From: Brassica napus
Taxonomy: Eukaryota; Streptophyta; Magnoliopsida; Brassicales; Brassicaceae
Assembly: GCF_020379485.1 (NCBI RefSeq)
Contig: NC_063450.1
Span: 25,458,137 to 25,522,136 of the forward strand
Length of the DNA stretch: 64,000 nt
Direction of reading: 5' to 3'
Shown: piece after piece, positions 47,484 to 58,597 of the stretch
Layout of the letters: every line of letters begins with the position of its first letter
Numbering within the stretch: the stretch's first letter is position 1
Program-made: the position numbers and the translations under genes
Notes under the pieces: generated by a model
Told to the model about the DNA's origin: nothing
The model's input: the letters and a program-made list of their open reading frames with translations, nothing else
Database searches by the model: none

Positions 47484-49510
47484 TCAACCAACACGCGCCT
47501 TCTTGACCACATTAGAAGACGTGTCAGCCATCTTATGCGCATTCACAACCGGCTTCTTTCCAGCACTCTTCGATCCCCCATAACCGCCATGGATGCAAGA
47601 TTTCCAGGATCTGGATTGCCATCAGGCGTGTCGTCATCATCATCGTATGCTAAGCTACTATATACCGCAGCGCTCCGACAACATGAGAATTACTGCACGA
47701 CACACATTCGAATGCAGAGGTGGAACGATGCAACTAATTACTACTGCACTTAGAGCATGCAACATAACACCATCCCTTGTAAGTGTCAACGCGTGGGTCT
47801 CGCCAAGTGCATAAAAAGTCAATTTCCTACATTATATACAACATCACCACATGCAGTTACACCAAAATGAAGTCTATTATTCTAAGTAAAGTTATATAAG
47901 GTTGTTTGTTCAGCAAGTTACCTGTGACGAAGCTATAATGATAAAATTGTTGAGCCCAGCCATTGTCACATTCTCAACCTTTGCATATGTCCTTAGTAGT
48001 GGTGCAACAAATGGTAGGCTAGTGTCCCTAGCCACCAACCTGTACGATAATTTAAGATGGCCATCATCATAATTTCGTCAACGTACGCGTACACAATCAA
48101 TTACGGTTAATCTTACTTGTAGAAGCAAGGTTCCCCTGCACTTGTTTCCTTATCAAAATATATATGCGTCCCAGACGTTGCGTTGAGGAACAAACGGCCT
48201 ACACATTAAAGTAAATAGCTACATAATGTGATCTCCATAGTACCAGATAACATCATACGGGATAGATCAAGATAGTACCTCTGACCATCTTCGGGTTTAT
48301 GTTTGTGGCAACAATCACCTTTGGATCAACATGCATGTCTTCAAGGTTTTTGTGCAACGCAACAGCCTGAGAGTCAAACAAAGTTAGAGTAACTGACACA
48401 TCACTGCAAGTTTATAGAATAAAAAACAGTTTTAATCACCGATCAACACTCAAAATCTAAGGTAAAAAAAAAAAAATAGTTACTTTTCCATCTTGATAGT
48501 TGCCATGACACAATTCTTATCCTCTGGAAGTTCACTCACTGTACTCTTAACAGCAGTGATCTCACCTACAATGTCTACGGAAATGGAGAGCAATATCAGT
48601 ACGTTGCATGAATAAATCGCTACAAACTATAAAACCCAAAGCCCATAATAAGACCGTCTGTGTATACATAAATAATGTCCGTACCTGGAAGCTGTGTGTT
48701 GGTGTTAGCTAATCCAACCAGCTTGGCTTGGTTATGGAACCGGAAGCCTTCTTTAGACAACGGTGAGACCGGTTCGGTTATCTCATCAAATTCTGTATTA
48801 TCATTTAACCGAATCAACAGAGGTGAGTCGGTAAGCCTGAAGTTCTGAGCATATCGGGCCACGTCAAAACTGGAGAGGGAATATATTTATCCATCGGCGA
48901 GCCTCTCCCAGAATTTTGAAAGCCGATGAGCATTGATGGTGGCTTGCATCATAAGGGCTGTTCGTTTGGTTGCCGCAGGTACCGGCTGCAGCGGCAGCGT
49001 CAACATTCTGCGTCAACTCTTGTTCGTTTCGTTGACGCAGAAAACTGCGTCTGACGCCGCGTCCGAACGCCGCGTCCTGCGGCTGACGCCGATAAAATCT
49101 GCGGTCGCGATATAGTATGCGTCAGCGTCAGCGTCTGCGAAACGAACAACAACTGTCCTCATTGACGCTGCCGCTGCCGCTGACGCTGACGCTGCCGCTG
49201 CCGCTGACGCCGAAACCTGCGGCAACCAAACGAACAGGACTATAGTTGACTGAAAACAGATTAGATATTTCTCAGAATCGATAAACAATGAGAAACCACC
49301 AGAATGATCTACCACAGATCTTAAAAAAAAAATTTATAATAACAAAACAATCGATCTTACATTCACGTCAATCAGAAGCACATCGACCCACATGATCTCA
49401 CCACTACGCTTGACATTTCTCGCCTCCCAGAAACGCAGCAGTCTAGCCTCGACGACGGATGAGCAACCACCGGTCTTCAAGTCCGAGAAGAAAATTCTTG
49501 AATTAGCCAT
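47484..49510 (-). pseudogene. RPA1-like (replication protein A large-subunit/OB-fold) gene, broken
   Basis: Exon 1 (49361-49510) encodes MANSRIFFSDLKTGGCSS and on to WVDVLLIDVN. Exon 2 (about 48686-49250) is split by the MITE at 48955-49240 and has a TAA after LADG. It then reads SSFDVARYAQNFRLTD and ends ANTNTQLPG. Later exons include VGEITAVKSTVSELPEDKN (about 48486-48574), FDSQAVALHKNLEDM, DPKVIVATNINPKMVRG (48290-48390) and a basic C-terminus ending KKARVG with TGA at 47484. RPA1 family members bind single-stranded DNA through OB folds. Copies like this are abundant in Brassicaceae and often associated with Helitrons, where they may aid rolling-circle replication. The insertion and the stop make this copy non-functional. 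Confidence 0.75.
48955..49240. mobile_element. GC-rich MITE in exon 2 of the RPA1-like gene (PIF/Harbinger-like)
   Basis: Terminal inverted repeats GGGCTGTTCGTTTGGTTGCC (left) and GGCAACCAAACGAACAGG (right) enclose a GC-rich core. The core is made of CTGACGC and GCCGCT repeats in both orientations, so most of the 286 bp can fold back. Flanks are TAA and TAT, a 3-bp duplication with one mismatch, consistent with the TWA target of PIF/Harbinger elements. Removing it joins the RPA1-like reading frame, which fixes the insertion point. Confidence 0.8.
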
Positions 49511-49992
49511 AACAACACAATTTCAGTAAGTCGACAGAGATAGAAATAGATGATGAGTTCGATATGAGAAGCACTCACATATTTATACGGATCTGACACC
49601 GTCTCAGAGTGAAGAACGCCTCATTCAAGATTGCGGAGTGGGCGATTGAATGAAGAGAAATTAAGACGAACTATAACTTCGCCAGTTTCATACATGGTTA
49701 AGCAGATCAATCGTCACTCGTCGCCGGCGCAGAAGAAGGGACAGACATGCATATTCGACGATCGCCATTTTACGGTTAGAGCAAGCCGCGTCATATCGGC
49801 CCAGTGCAAGGGTTGCAAACGTAAAGCCCAACGGACAGAGAAATAAGAAAGCCTATATAAACTAACGTTTTAAATGAAACGATGTGTTCAAGCAGAAGGG
49901 ACACGTGGTGTGCTGAGATTGATTGAATTATCTAGGTGGACGCCTACGTGTACCATCTGGGAGTGAAACAAAGCCTATTTTATATAATTAGA

Positions 49993-50650
49993 TATATGTC
50001 GTAATATAACTAATTGTATTCAAAACCTGGATCGAATCGGATAATATGGTTATTTTTGGTACAAATATCCAAACCCGTTTCAAATACATTGGTTATTTAG
50101 ATACTTTTAGGGTCATATACATCAGAACCGAACTCATTCAGACTCAAAACGATCCAACTCAAAATTTACACATAAATTTATAATATTCAAGGAGAGAGTA
50201 ATTTTAAAACAAAAAAAAATACCCAAAAGGAACAATTCGTACCTAAGTGGATATCTAGTGTTCATGCCTAACTGATTTTATAAACTAATAAAAATGATCA
50301 TTTCTATGTGTTTTGCTAAATTAAGTGAAATAAAAAAAGTTTTTTTATTTAGTAAGACAATTATATTGAGTGAAAAATTAAGTGACAATAAATATAATTT
50401 ATTTTTATTATTTTGATTTAAGTTATGATTTTATTGACAAAAAACATGTATTTGAATTATGTTTTTGGCTACTTAATTTTCCAGCGATTGACCCTCAGGA
50501 GAGACACACGTGGCGGTCTAGATCTCCAGAAGCCACATCCGAACTGCATCTCTCTCTTCACCGCGCCAACAACAGAGAGATGAAACTCAGAAACATTTAG
50601 ATGGAACACAGAAGAAGCTTCAATTCAATCTTCATCAAAGCTGCTTGAAG
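49993..50650. promoter_or_regulatory. Upstream region of the VTT gene
   Basis: Holds the repeat segment 50205-50485 and then a CACGTGGCG (about 50507) G-box-like site close to the likely transcription start. The 5' UTR should lie within about 100 bp before the ATG at 50651. No upstream gene is seen. Confidence 0.45.
50205..50485 (+). repeat. VTT-gene upstream segment duplicated at 46195-46500
   Basis: Same ordered words as the left copy, including AAGTGACAATAAATATAATT and TTTGAATTATG. It is probably the ancestral copy because it sits at the promoter of an intact gene. Confidence 0.65.
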
Positions 50651-53600
50651 ATGCGCAGCCTCACTTCCGGTCTCATCATCAGATCCTCTTCTCTCCCATT
50701 CACCTGCAACTCTTCCTTCACACTCTACAAACGGTTCCATTTCCTAAAGCCATGTTCTTCCCTCAAACAGACCAACAAGAAGCAGAAGCAGAAACAGTCT
50801 CTCCCTCCCTCCACCGCCCCTCCTCCCCAGACTCTCCGGTGGCTCTTCAGTCCCAAATCAAGTGACGACGAAGACGCTAAATCCTCCGCAGATGGGGATG
50901 CTGTTCTTAAGGGCACGATTCTTGCCGGAGTTTTGTTGATTGGTAGTGTTGGTGGATTCGCCGGAGTTGGCTACGTCTACAAGGACCAGATCAGTACCTT
51001 TCTCACTCAGTTCTCTACTCTTATCGAAGGTTCTTATTAATTCTATTACCGAACTGATTCTATGTTTTATGTTGATCTCAGTGACAATAGACCTTTTACA
51101 TTTAGGACAAGTTTCAGATGTTGTCCAAAGTTTTCTGTTGTGGAACCAATAAACACAGGTTATGGTCCTGCTGGGTACGCACTGTTTATTACCGTGTATG
51201 CTGGGCTTGAGGCAAGCTTCTTGACACTCTCTTCAATGTCATTATTGTCACTTTTTATCTTGACAAGTCTCAGTTTCAAAGCTCTTTTTGTGTTTGACTT
51301 CTGGTTGTTAGATACTAGCCATTCCGGCTCTCCCGTTGACAATGTCGGCTGGTCTTCTCTTCGGCTCTCTTATCGGCACTATCATAGTTTCTATCAGTGG
51401 AACTGTAAGTTATTCTCCCACGCGACTGTTTCACCAAGTAACATTCCTATGTTTTTAATTGTCTAAATTTTTCTTTTGTTTTTTTTTTTACTACTTTGTT
51501 TAGATGGCTGCTAGTGTTGCTTTTCTGATTGCTAGATATTTTGCTAGAGAGCGTATCCTTAAGTTAGTTGAAGGCAACAAGAAGTTCCTCGCCATTGATA
51601 AAGCCATTGGTGAAAATGGGTTTAGGGTTGTTACTCTCCTTCGGCTAAGCCCTCTCCTTCCTTTCTCTCTTGGCAATTACCTCTACGGCTTGACTTCTGT
51701 CAAGTTTGTGCCTTATGTATTTGGAAGGTCTGTGTCAGTCCTACTTTTTTTATTCAAGATTTCATTTTGAGAAAACTTGATAAAGGTGAATTCTGAGTTT
51801 ACATACTCAATTACTGTTTTTTGCAGCTGGTTGGGTATGCTTCCAGGGTCTTGGGCTTATGTTAGTGCTGGGGCTTTTGGACGAGCTATCATTGTAAGTT
51901 GTTTTTGTTGAAAGGTAAACTTGATTTGGATCAAGTTAAGTATTGGGCTAATCATGTGTTGATCCAAAACTTAGTCCACATTCTAGAAAAATCATTCACC
52001 TCCTTAGAATAAAAATCTAGATATTCTCATAGAATTATCTAGATAATTATGATAAAAAAAATCTTAGATATTATGGTAGAATTCTCTAGATTTAGGATTA
52101 AAATATGTAAGATATTTTGTATTTTGGAGGCTATAAATACCTCCACTCCTCTTTCATTTTGTATCACAAAGAAATAAACAAAGCTTGTAACGAGTAATAA
52201 AAATCTTCTTCTAAGTTATAAAATCTTTCTTCTTCACAAAATTTCTTTCTCTTCAAACACTTAAAACACTTTCTCCATCTTTACAAAGTTTGTCATTCCA
52301 ACAAAGTGGTATCAGAGCTACAAGTTCCTTTTGAAGATGACAAACAATGGTGTTCCCTTCCAAGTTCCATTGCTCACTAAGAGCAACTATGACAATTGGA
52401 GTCTTAGGCTGATGGCTATCCTAGGAGCACATGATGTGTGGGAGATAGTCGAGAAAGGCTTCAATGAACCGGAGAATGGTGGTGGTCTATCTCAAACTCA
52501 AAAGGATGGTTTGAGAGATTCAAGGAAGAGAGACAAGAAGGCTCTCTGTCTAATCTATCAAGGATTAGATGAAGATACATTTGAGAAGGTTGCTGGAACA
52601 AAGACATCCAAAGAAGCATGGGAGAAGCTTCAGACATGTTACAAGGGAGCGGAACAAGTTAAGAAGGTACGTCTTCAAACTCTAAGAGGAGAATTTGAAG
52701 CATTACAAATGAAGGAAGGAGAACTCATCTCAGATTACTTCTCAAGAGTCTTGACGGTTACTAATAACCTAAAAAGAAATGGTGAGAAGTTAGATGAGGT
52801 GAGAATCATGGAGAAAGTTCTTAGATCATTGGATTCAAAATTCGAGCATATCGTCACCGTGATTGAAGAGACAAAAGACTTGGAGACTATGACAATGGAG
52901 CAACTTCTTGGATCACTACAAGCTTATGAAGAAAAGAAGAAGAAGAAAGAAGATATTGTGGAGCAAGTTCTCAAGATGAGAATTGATCACAAGGAAGAAA
53001 GTGGCCGAAATCATCCGAGACGTGGTGATGGTCATTTTCGAGGACGAGGTCGTGGTGTAAATGGACGAGGTTGGAGACCATATGAAGACAACTTCAACCA
53101 AAGAGGAGAGAATTCATCAAGAGGTCGTGGAAGAGGAAACCCAAAATCAAGGTACGATAAATCAAGCATCAAATGCTATAGTTGCGGAAAGTTTGGACAT
53201 TATGCTTCTGAATGCAAAACTCCAAAAAACAATAGAGTTGAAGAGAAGTCCAACTATGTTGAAGAACGGCGTAAGGAAGAAGATATGCTGTTGATGGCTT
53301 ACAAGAAGGATGAACCAAATGAGGTTCACAAGTGGTACCTTGATAGTGGTGCAAGCAACCACATGTGTGGAAATAAAAGCATGTTCGTGGAGCTTGATGA
53401 ATCGGTGAAAACTGATGTGGCTTTAGGAGATGAATCGAAGATGGAAGTGAAAGGTAAAGGAAATATTCTCATCCGCTTGAAGAATGGAGATCATCAATTC
53501 ATTTCCAACGTTTACTACATTCCAAGCATGAAGACCAACATCTTGAGCCTAGGACAACTCTTAGAGAAAGGTTATGACATTCGACTAAAAGATAATAGCC

Positions 53601-56600
53601 TTTCTTTAAGAGATAATGCAAATAATCTCATCACAAAGGTGCCAATGTCAAGCAATAGAATGTTTGTCCTAAACATTCAAAATGACATTGCACGATGTCT
53701 CAAGATGTGCTACAAGGAGGAATCTTGGCTTTGGCATCTTCGATTTGGGCATCTCAACTTTGGAGGCTTAGAGCTACTTTCCAAGAAAGAAATGGTGAAA
53801 GGATTACCTTGCATCAATCATCCAAATCAAGTGTGTGAAGGTTGCTTACTTGGAAAGCAATTCAAGATGAGTTTTCCAAAGGAGTCGGAGACAAGAGCAA
53901 GAAAGCCACTAGAACTCATACATACAGATGTATGTGGCCCAATCAAACCAAGTTCACTTGGTAAGAGTAACTACTTCCTTCTCTTTATTGATGACTTTTC
54001 AAGAAAAACATGGGTTTACTTTTTGAAACAAAAATCAGAAGTGTTTGAAAATTTCAAAAAGTTCAAAGCCCATGTTGAGAAGGAAAGTGGTCTTAAGATC
54101 AAGTCCATGAGATCAGATCGAGGAGGAGAATTCATGTCCAAGGAGTTTCTGAAGTATTGTGAAGATAATGGCATTCGAAGACAGTTGACGGTGCCAAGAA
54201 CCCCTCAACAAAATGGAGTAGCGGAAAGAAAGAATAGGACAATACTTGAGATGGCAAGAAGCATGCTCAAGAGTAAGAAGCTACCAAAGGAGTTGTGGGC
54301 AGAAGCAGTTGCTTGTGCGGTTTATATATCAAACCGTTCTCCAACAAAGAGTGTTTTAGAAAAGACACCACAAGAAGCTTGGAGCGGAAGGAAGCCTGGA
54401 GTCTCACACCTAAGAGTCTTTGGAAGCATTGCTCACGCTCATGTTCCAGACGAGAAGCGGAGCAAACTAGATGATAAAAGTGAGAAGTACATCTTCATTG
54501 GGTATGACGCTAACTCCAAAGGCTACAAGCTCTACAATCCTGAAACAAAGAAGACAATCATTAGTCGGAATGTCATCTTTGATGAAGAAGGAGAATGGGA
54601 TTGGAGATCAAATAATGAAGACTACAACTTCTTTCCATCCTTTGAAGAAGAGAATGTGGAGCAACCGAGAGAAGAGCCAGCTACACCACCAACTTCACCA
54701 ACAACAAGTTCTCAAGGAGATGAAAGCTCAAGTGAAAGGACTCCACGTTTTAGAAGTCTACAAGACATCTACGAGGTAACCGAAAATCAAGACAATCTTA
54801 CTCTATTTTGTCTATTTGCGGATTGCGAGCCTATGAACTATGAAGAAGCCCAAGAAAAGAAGTCATGGAGAAGTGCAATGGATGAGGAAATCAAGTCGAT
54901 TCAAAAGAATGATACATGGGAGTTAGCTTCACTTCCAAATGGGCACAAGGCAATTGGTGTGAAGTGGGTGTACAAGGCAAAGAAGAACTCTAAAGGAGAA
55001 GTTGAAAGGTACAAGGCAAGATTGGTGGCAAAAGGTTATAGTCAAAGAGTCGGGATCGACTATGATGAGGTATTTGCTCCAGTTGCTCGCTTAGAAATAG
55101 TTAGACTAATCATTTCATTGGCAGCCCAAAAGAGTTGGAGGATACATCAAATGGATGTCAAATCAGCCTTCTTAAATGGAGACCTTGAGGAAGAAGTCTA
55201 CATTGAGCAACCACAAGGCTACATAGTTAAAGGAGAAGAAGACAAAGTCTTAAGGCTGAAGAAGGCGCTTTATGGATTAAAGCAAGCACCAAGAGCATGG
55301 AACACTCGGATTGATAAGTACTTCAAGGAGAAATGCTTCATCAAGTGTCCATATGAGCATGCACTTTATATCAAAACTCAAAACAATGATATATTGATTG
55401 CATGCTTATATGTTGATGACTTGATATTCACTGGCAACAATCCGATTATGTTTGAAGATTTCAAGATGGAGATGACAAAGGAGTTCGAGATGACCGACAT
55501 TGGATTGATTTCATACTACCTTGGCATTGAAGTAAAGCAAGAAGAAAATGGAATCTTCATTACTCAAGAATGATATGCTAAAGAGGTGCTTAAGAAGTTC
55601 AAGATGGATGACTCAAATCCAGTTTGCACGCCAATGGAATGTGGAGTCAAGTTATCAAAGGAAGAAGAAGGAGAGAGTGTGGATCCACCACTCTTTAAGA
55701 GTCTAGTTGGAAGCTTACGCTATCTAACGTGCACAAGGCCCGACATCCTACACGCAGTTGGAGTTGTGAGTCGATACATGGAGCATCCAACAACAATTCA
55801 TTTCAAGGCAGCTAAGAGGATCCTACGCTATATCAAAGGTACTATCAACTTTGGCTTGTACTACTCTATCTCTGAAGATTACAGGCTTGTTGGATATAGC
55901 GATAGCGATTGGGGTGGAGATGTAGATGACCGGAAAAGCACAAGTGGCTTCGTGTTTTTCATTGGAGAAACCGCTTTCACATGGATGTCAAAGAAGCAAC
56001 CAATTGTCACTCTTTCTACTTGTGAAGCGGAGTATGTGGCAGCTACTTCATGTGTTTGCCATGCTATTTGGTTACGAAACTTGCTAAAGGAGTTGAACCT
56101 ACCACAAGAAGAGCCAACGAAGATCTTTGTGGATAACAAGTCGGCAATAGCATTGGCGAAGAATCCAGTCTTCCATGATCGGAGTAAGCACATCGATACT
56201 CGTTATCACTACATAAGAGAATGTGTTACCAAGATGGATGTGCAATTGGAGTATGTGAAGACAAATGATCAAGTAGCTGATATCTTCACTAAGCCACTCA
56301 AACGAGAAGACTTTATCAAGATGAGGAGCTTACTCGGAGTAACAAATCAAGTTTAAGAGGGGGTGTTGAAAGGTAAACTTGATTTGGATCAAGTTAAGTA
56401 TTGGGCTAATCATGTGTTGATCTAAAACTTAGTCCACATTCTAGAAAAATCATTCACCTCCTTAGAATAAAAATCTAGATATTCTCATAGAATTATCTAG
56501 ATAATTATGATAAAAAAAATCTTAGATATTATGGTAGAATTCTCTAGATTTATGATTAAAATATGTAAGATATTTTGTATTTTGGAGGCTATAAATACTT

Positions 56601-57346
56601 CCACTCCCCTTTCATTTTGTATCACCAAGAAATAAACAAAGCTTGTAACGAGTAATAAAAATCTTCTTCTAAGTTATAAAATCTTTTTTCTTCACAAAAT
56701 TTTTTTCTCTTCAAACACTTAAAACACTTTCTCCATCTCTACAAAGTTTGTCATTCCAACAGTTTTAGTCCGTTAATATAAAACATGACCTTTTCTCAGT
56801 AGGGTCCACCGAGCTTTTACGTTCATGGGTGTATTGTAAAATAGGTTCATGTTGGCCAGCTTGTGTTCTATGGTAGAACCAAATTGAAAGCTAGGTTAGT
56901 AAGGGATTGAGTTAAAAGCGCTTATAGTATAGATCATCAAGCTGTCTTTCGTAACGTCCATGAATGTGTTGAAACTGTTAATACGTTGTCATTCTCATAA
57001 TCTTCAAATGGGCAAATCTAGTAACTATGTTGTCTTCAGCAAGAAGAATCTAATGTTGGCTTGCCTGGAGGAAACGGCCAGCTTTTAACGCTCGGGTTGG
57101 GTTTATTGGTAACTGCATTGGCTGCAACATATGTGACACGTCTTGCAAAGGTAACCAAGTGCTTTGCTCTTTCTCTATTCTACCTTATCTTTTTCTCAAA
57201 CTCTTGTAATGTCAGACCAATTGGTTCTAAGCTTGTGTAGCATAAGCACAGAAAACTCCCAGCATCTGATCCCATATTTTGCTTACACACTTGGATCTAA
57301 TTGTTGGGTGTTGCAGGATGCTATCAAGGATATTGATGATGAGTAG
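50651..57346 (+). CDS. VTT-domain (SNARE-associated Golgi/TVP38-TMEM64) membrane protein, probably plastid-targeted
   Basis: Exons 50651-51029, 51159-51211, 51312-51404, 51504-51727, 51827-51893, 57040-57150 and 57317-57346 give 957 nt and 318 residues. The N-terminus (about residues 1-80) is Ser/Pro/basic, as in plastid transit peptides. A hydrophobic helix follows (GTILAGVLLIGSVGGFAGVG), then the VTT domain: GYGPAGYALFITVYAGLE, LAIPALPLTMSAGLLFGSL, the conserved FARERI and RLSPLLPFSLGNYLYGLT loop, and GSWAYVSAGAFG. A last helix is in exon 6 (LLVTALAATYV) and the end is DAIKDIDDE. VTT proteins are DedA-like and linked to lipid scrambling or transport. Arabidopsis AT1G22850 appears to be the counterpart. 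Intron 2 uses a GC donor. Intron 5 contains Copia-C, but all coding exons remain open. Confidence 0.88.
51906..52303 (+). repeat. Copia-C 5' LTR (398 bp)
   Basis: TGTTGAAAGG ... CATTCCAACA. It holds the promoter: a TATAAATA motif near 52132 and a pyrimidine-rich start region. Same length as the 3' LTR. Confidence 0.95.
52337..56356 (+). pseudogene. Copia-C gag-pol polyprotein, one in-frame TGA
   Basis: From the ATG at 52337 a single frame of 1339 codons is broken only by a TGA at 55571-55573. Order: Gag with UBN2 region (about residues 50-200), Arg/Gly-rich linker, CCHC knuckle CYSCGKFGHYASEC (about 279-292), protease WYLDSGASNHMCG (about 333), GAG-pre-integrase (about 465-510), integrase core with HTDVCGPI, SDRGGEF and the PQQNGVAERKN glutamate (about 530-645), reverse transcriptase with YVDDL (about 1024), then after the stop RNase H with YSDSDWGGDVDDRKST and LSTCEAEYVAA, ending near DIFTKPLKRED. 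The stop falls between reverse transcriptase and RNase H, where the related frame of Copia-B has an arginine codon. A CGA-to-TGA change would explain it. The product would lack RNase H. Confidence 0.92.
56364..56761 (+). repeat. Copia-C 3' LTR (398 bp)
   Basis: Same ends as the 5' LTR, preceded by the polypurine tract and followed by GTTTT. It carries a potential polyadenylation region inside the VTT intron. Confidence 0.95.
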
Positions 57347-57733
57347 AGAGATGCAAACCAAAGAGGACGGAACAGCACATCGACGCATCTGGATCCATTA
57401 GATAAACTCGAGGATTGGTAAAACCTTAGCAGAGAAGTACGAACCAAAAAGTTGATATTGCTCTATTCTTGTTCATAGTTGAGTTATATTTTGATTTTTT
57501 GTTCTCTACACAGCAATATGTGAGAAAAGAAAATGCTTATAGATAGATGCATTTATATAAATGAGCCTCAGAAAATGAAAGTACTCATGAGTACATTTGG
57601 TACTCACCAAAACATATTTGAAGAAGACACAATATCCAAAAGTAAAAAAAAAGTTTCAAAAGTTTTGGAGATTTTATTTGTCAAAAGAATAATAATTAAT
57701 GATGACCCAGAACACCATTGGTTGATAGATTGA
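57347..57733. other. Convergent 3' region between VTT and cytochrome c genes
   Basis: Only the two 3' UTRs are expected here. No additional gene or repeat seen. Confidence 0.6.
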
Positions 57734-58451
<718 letters not shown>

Positions 58452-58502
58452 TTTCGCTGGAGAGACAACAAGAGAAAATTAAGACGGAACTCGCTTCTCT
58501 TT

Positions 58503-58597
58503 AGGGTTTGTTTCTGTGAGGACAACGCACGAGACGAGAGAGCTCTCTTAACTATCAAAATAATGGGCCGATAACTAAATGGGCTTTTCAGTGGGCT
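58503..58597 (-). promoter_or_regulatory. Site II (TGGGCY) elements and telo-box of the cytochrome c promoter
   Basis: Upstream of the ATG at 58451 are TTTAGGGTTT (telo-box complement, around 58503-58509), TGGGCC at 58564-58569 and TGGGCT at 58580-58585 and 58592-58597. Paired site II motifs with an internal telomeric repeat are the established control elements of plant cytochrome c and other respiratory or ribosomal genes, bound by TCP factors. This predicts growth-linked expression. Confidence 0.7.

Larger units (their letters stand above)
46794..49992 (-). mobile_element. Probable Helitron carrying an RPA1-like gene
   Basis: On the minus strand a 5' end TCTAATTATATAAAATAGG (from 49992, after an A) and a 3' end with a perfect hairpin GTCCGC-AGG-GCGGAC followed by CGATCCTAGT (ending at 46794) bracket 3.2 kb. 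Inside, in the same orientation, is an RPA1/OB-fold gene (47484-49510), a class of passenger known from plant Helitrons. The base after CTAGT is C, not the expected T, and no RepHel gene is present. It is therefore a decayed or non-autonomous element. The 5' end is the weaker call. Confidence 0.6.
51901..56766 (+). mobile_element. Copia-C, full-length Ty1/Copia retrotransposon in VTT intron 5
   Basis: 398-bp LTRs (51906-52303 and 56364-56761) are flanked by a perfect 5-bp duplication GTTTT (51901-51905, 56762-56766). A primer site TGGTATCAGAGC (52307-52318) complementary to initiator tRNA-Met follows the 5' LTR. A polypurine tract AAGAGGGGG (56355-56363) precedes the 3' LTR. I count about 8 substitutions between LTRs (2%), dating insertion to roughly 0.7 million years at 1.5e-8 substitutions per site per year. 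It lies in the sense orientation of the host gene, 12 bp inside the intron. Confidence 0.97.

Noticed and set aside
50725..50916. 63-codon minus frame opposite VTT exon 1
   Set aside because: Antisense shadow of the Ser/Pro-rich transit-peptide region.
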